This document shows positions 61,958 to 64,000 of a stretch of 64,000 nt of DNA, piece after piece; positions within the stretch are counted from its first letter, which is position 1, and every line of letters begins with the position of its first letter. The stretch spans positions 1-64,000 of the forward strand of contig ONLQ01000002.1 of the NCBI GenBank assembly GCA_900318665.1. The letters run 5' to 3'. The notes beneath the pieces were generated by a model that saw nothing but the letters and a program-made list of their open reading frames with translations, was not told the origin of the DNA and did not search any database. The translations under genes and the position numbers were made by a program. The stretch is from an uncultured Bacteroidales bacterium. GTDB taxonomy: Bacteria; Bacteroidota; Bacteroidia; Bacteroidales; P3.

Positions 61958-63355
61958 ATGAGCAAATTATATGTATTTGGTATAGGTGGAACAGGGGCAC
62001 GAGTGCTACGTTCACTTACTATGCTTCTTGCCTCTGGGGTAAAATGTAATATGGATATTGTTCCCATACTCATTGACCCCGATAGTGCCGCAGACAGTCT
62101 CACAAAGGCTGTAGAAGCATTCGACGCATACACAAAAGTTCGATCCCAATTGCAGTATAACGGCAATGGAAGTCATTTCTTTGGCACAACCATTGACGAG
62201 AAAGTTCATCGCTATTTTATTCCCCTTAAAGACACGGACAATAAGACTTTCTCCCAATATATTTCACTTTCAACGATGACTCCAACCAATCAGGCACTGA
62301 TGCGTATGCTTTTCTCGGAAGACAATTTAAACTCCGATATGGTGGTTGGTTTCAAAGGAAATCCCAACATGGGTAGTGTGGTTCTTAATCAATTTGTTCC
62401 ATCTGATCAGTTTCAACAGTTTGCAAATGGATTCCAGCAAGGGGACAGTATTTTTATAATCAGTTCGATTTTTGGAGGTACGGGGGCAAGTGGCTTCCCT
62501 TTGTTGTTAAAAACACTTAGAAGCAATCAAAATGTCCCCAATTTTAATTTACTCAACAATGCACCTATAGGAGGCATTACAGTTTTGCCATATTTCTCGG
62601 TAAAAGTAGATCCAAATAGTAGTATTGATTCTTCTGACTTTATTGACAAAACAAAAGCCGCCCTTGCCTACTATGATACCAATGTTTCTGGAACAAATTC
62701 CATAGATCGTCTATATTATATTGCAGACACAGTAGCACCCACTTACGATAATCATGAAGGAGGTCAGGCACAAAATAATTCAGCGCATATAGTTGAACTC
62801 TTCTCGGCTCTTGCGGTGATTGACTTTGCAGGAGCCAATGTACAGCATACGGGCACGAATCCCACACAATGTTTGGAATATGGTATTCAGAATGATGTAA
62901 AAACAGTTACGTTGCCCGACCTTGGAAATGTATCGAACAGCCTATTGTCAGCGCCATTAACACAATTTTTGTTATTTAGAAAATATCTGAAGGATGCTCG
63001 TAAATGGCAATATCGCCATCAGCCATGGGCAATCGATGCTGAGTTTGACAATTCATTCTTCTCATCTCAATTTGAGAAAGATGTCGAAAATATTTTAAGT
63101 TTATATGAGGGTTGGCTAAATGAATTGGATTCCAATATTCGTGCATTCTCGCCATTTGATCTAAACAGAGAGCATCATATTTTCAATATGGTCAAAGGTT
63201 TTAATCCTCAAAGGACGAAGTTCAACAACTATGCGTTATTTGACGATGCCTTAAATTTTCAGCATAGGCCCAGCGGCATCAGCAAAGATCAGTGGTTTAT
63301 TGACCTCTTCTTTGGAGCAACTCAAAAAATAGTCAAACGTAAATTCAATTTTTAA
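61958..63355 (+). CDS. Tubulin/FtsZ-like GTPase (Tubulin_2/FtsZl type)
   Basis: This 465-residue protein starts at ATG 61958; the frame is open upstream to 61835, but the Rossmann-like start KLYVFGIGGTGARVLRSL begins at residue 3. The GTP-binding signature is SSIFGGTGASGFP (compare GGGTGSG of tubulin/FtsZ), preceded by DPDSAADS and followed by GGITVLPYFSV. The C-terminal half is long and lacks an FtsZ tail. Uncharacterised FtsZ-like families in bacteria were predicted in a 2010 survey by Makarova and Koonin to act in membrane remodelling, often next to vWA and membrane genes; this cassette fits that pattern. The next gene starts 3 bp after the stop. Confidence 0.78.
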   Translation: MSKLYVFGIGGTGARVLRSLTMLLASGVKCNMDIVPILIDPDSAADSLTKAVEAFDAYTKVRSQLQYNGNGSHFFGTTIDEKVHRYFIPLKDTDNKTFSQYISLSTMTPTNQALMRMLFSEDNLNSDMVVGFKGNPNMGSVVLNQFVPSDQFQQFANGFQQGDSIFIISSIFGGTGASGFPLLLKTLRSNQNVPNFNLLNNAPIGGITVLPYFSVKVDPNSSIDSSDFIDKTKAALAYYDTNVSGTNSIDRLYYIADTVAPTYDNHEGGQAQNNSAHIVELFSALAVIDFAGANVQHTGTNPTQCLEYGIQNDVKTVTLPDLGNVSNSLLSAPLTQFLLFRKYLKDARKWQYRHQPWAIDAEFDNSFFSSQFEKDVENILSLYEGWLNELDSNIRAFSPFDLNREHHIFNMVKGFNPQRTKFNNYALFDDALNFQHRPSGISKDQWFIDLFFGATQKIVKRKFNF

Positions 63356-63358
63356 TAT

Positions 63359-64000
63359 ATGGCATTCATCTTTCGTCTCCACCCAAATGGGCCAAATACC
63401 AATACCGATTGGCTTTCCAGTCAATCATATGGGTCAAATGTGATTTCACAGATTGAAGCACCCAATGGAGCATCGGCCCAAACGGAAATAACCTCAATTC
63501 CTTCCCCTTTTGCACGTATCGCGCTTGTGAAGAGTGCCTTTGGTGAAGTTGTAAAATCCAAGAACCTCTCAGGCAATACCATTTATCATAAAATGGTTTC
63601 TGATAGTCTTGACGTAGCAGAGATTTTCTTTAATTATGATAAACTAAAAAGTAAGTTCAAAATTGTTGTATGGGACATTAAAAATGACCTTGCGTCATTA
63701 AAAAACACTCATCCTCAAATTTATGACTCGTTGGATGTTTTCTTAAAACAAGATGCTCCCGTTTATAATTTTGACAGTATGAATCGACTTTACATCCTTG
63801 TGTATATTGGTAAACAAAAGAAGACACAGATGGATGTGGTGGGTGCGACTTCGCCAGCCTCGATGTTTTTTACTCCAGCCAATAACCTCTCTTATATTTC
63901 CAATGATATTTCATTTGGGCAAGACCATCCTTTTGATGGACAGTTTCAACCATTATTTAAGCGTGATCCTAAATTTGTTGAATATCTTTTTACTTTCCGA
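63359..64000 (+). CDS. Unknown protein of the tubulin-like cassette, 3' cut by window edge
   Basis: An open frame from ATG 63359 runs 214 codons to the end of the window with no stop. It begins MAFIFRLHPNGPNTNTDWL and contains SIPSPFARIALVKSAFGEVV, GNTIYHKMVSDSLDVAEIFF and DSMNRLYILVYIGKQKK. No signal peptide or membrane helix is seen, so it is cytoplasmic so far. I do not recognise a characterised family; the IPSPFARI...VK and NTIYHKMVSDSLD blocks seem to be conserved signatures in Bacteroidota proteins of unknown function. It is 3 bp after the tubulin-like gene and clearly in the same operon. Confidence 0.7.
   Translation, partial: MAFIFRLHPNGPNTNTDWLSSQSYGSNVISQIEAPNGASAQTEITSIPSPFARIALVKSAFGEVVKSKNLSGNTIYHKMVSDSLDVAEIFFNYDKLKSKFKIVVWDIKNDLASLKNTHPQIYDSLDVFLKQDAPVYNFDSMNRLYILVYIGKQKKTQMDVVGATSPASMFFTPANNLSYISNDISFGQDHPFDGQFQPLFKRDPKFVEYLFTFR

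Overview
The window comes from a Bacteroidales (phylum Bacteroidota) chromosome. The evidence is the recurrent phylum-type -7 box (TAnnTTTG) in front of genes, three proteins carrying type IX secretion (T9SS) sorting domains, a DUF4491 protein, the DUF4837 / DUF6089 / uppS / bamA / skp-like block, and a butyryl-phosphate type acyltransferase. The genus cannot be fixed from the sequence alone. No tRNA, rRNA, CRISPR array or transposase was found by eye.

1-5.8 kb holds housekeeping genes: the 3' part of mnmG (cut by the window edge), rsmA, a divergent MntP-like membrane protein, a U32-family RNA hydroxylation protein and a DUF4491 protein. A parS-like palindrome follows mnmG. 5.8-15.2 kb, on the minus strand, holds a 2380-residue cysteine-repeat T9SS type B surface protein and a lipocalin/Fn3-like lipoprotein. 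15.6-32.7 kb is a plus-strand envelope-biogenesis block: ppiD, an M23 peptidase, dxr, rseP, an lptF/lptG-type permease, a T9SS type A repeat protein, an SDR protein, DUF4837, DUF6089, uppS, bamA and two skp-like chaperones.

32.7-38.2 kb is accessory: two tandem CsgG-like/FISUMP paralogues, copies of a multi-hairpin intergenic repeat, a candidate structured RNA, a small HExxH membrane protein, and an AAA/DUF4143 ATPase whose promoter overlaps 33-bp tandem repeats. 38.2-51.5 kb looks like one self-contained biosynthetic locus: a sensor that fuses a PP2C phosphatase to an RsbW-like kinase, a STAS antagonist, an outer-membrane porin-like barrel, a 2417-residue NRPS (C-A-PCP-C-A-PCP-reductase), a MATE exporter and a phosphopantetheinyl transferase. 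The predicted product is an N-acylated or N-capped dipeptide aldehyde, or its cyclised form, made and exported under signal control. A terminator-like hairpin lies between the NRPS and the exporter.

51.6-59.7 kb holds a secreted hypothetical protein, GtrA, an M14 carboxypeptidase with a T9SS tail, a GT2 glycosyltransferase, phosphate butyryltransferase without an adjacent butyrate kinase, a free-standing PAS protein, a TonB-receptor-like barrel and an HsdR-N-like protein. At 59.77-60.03 kb is a strong candidate small RNA with promoter, 17-bp closing stem and terminator. From 60.07 kb to the end, in visibly more A+T-rich DNA, is a little-described cassette: a vWA-like lipoprotein, a small membrane protein interrupted by an in-frame TAG, a tubulin/FtsZ-like GTPase and an unknown protein that runs off the window. 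The NRPS locus, the tubulin-like cassette and the two RNA candidates are the most promising undescribed elements.
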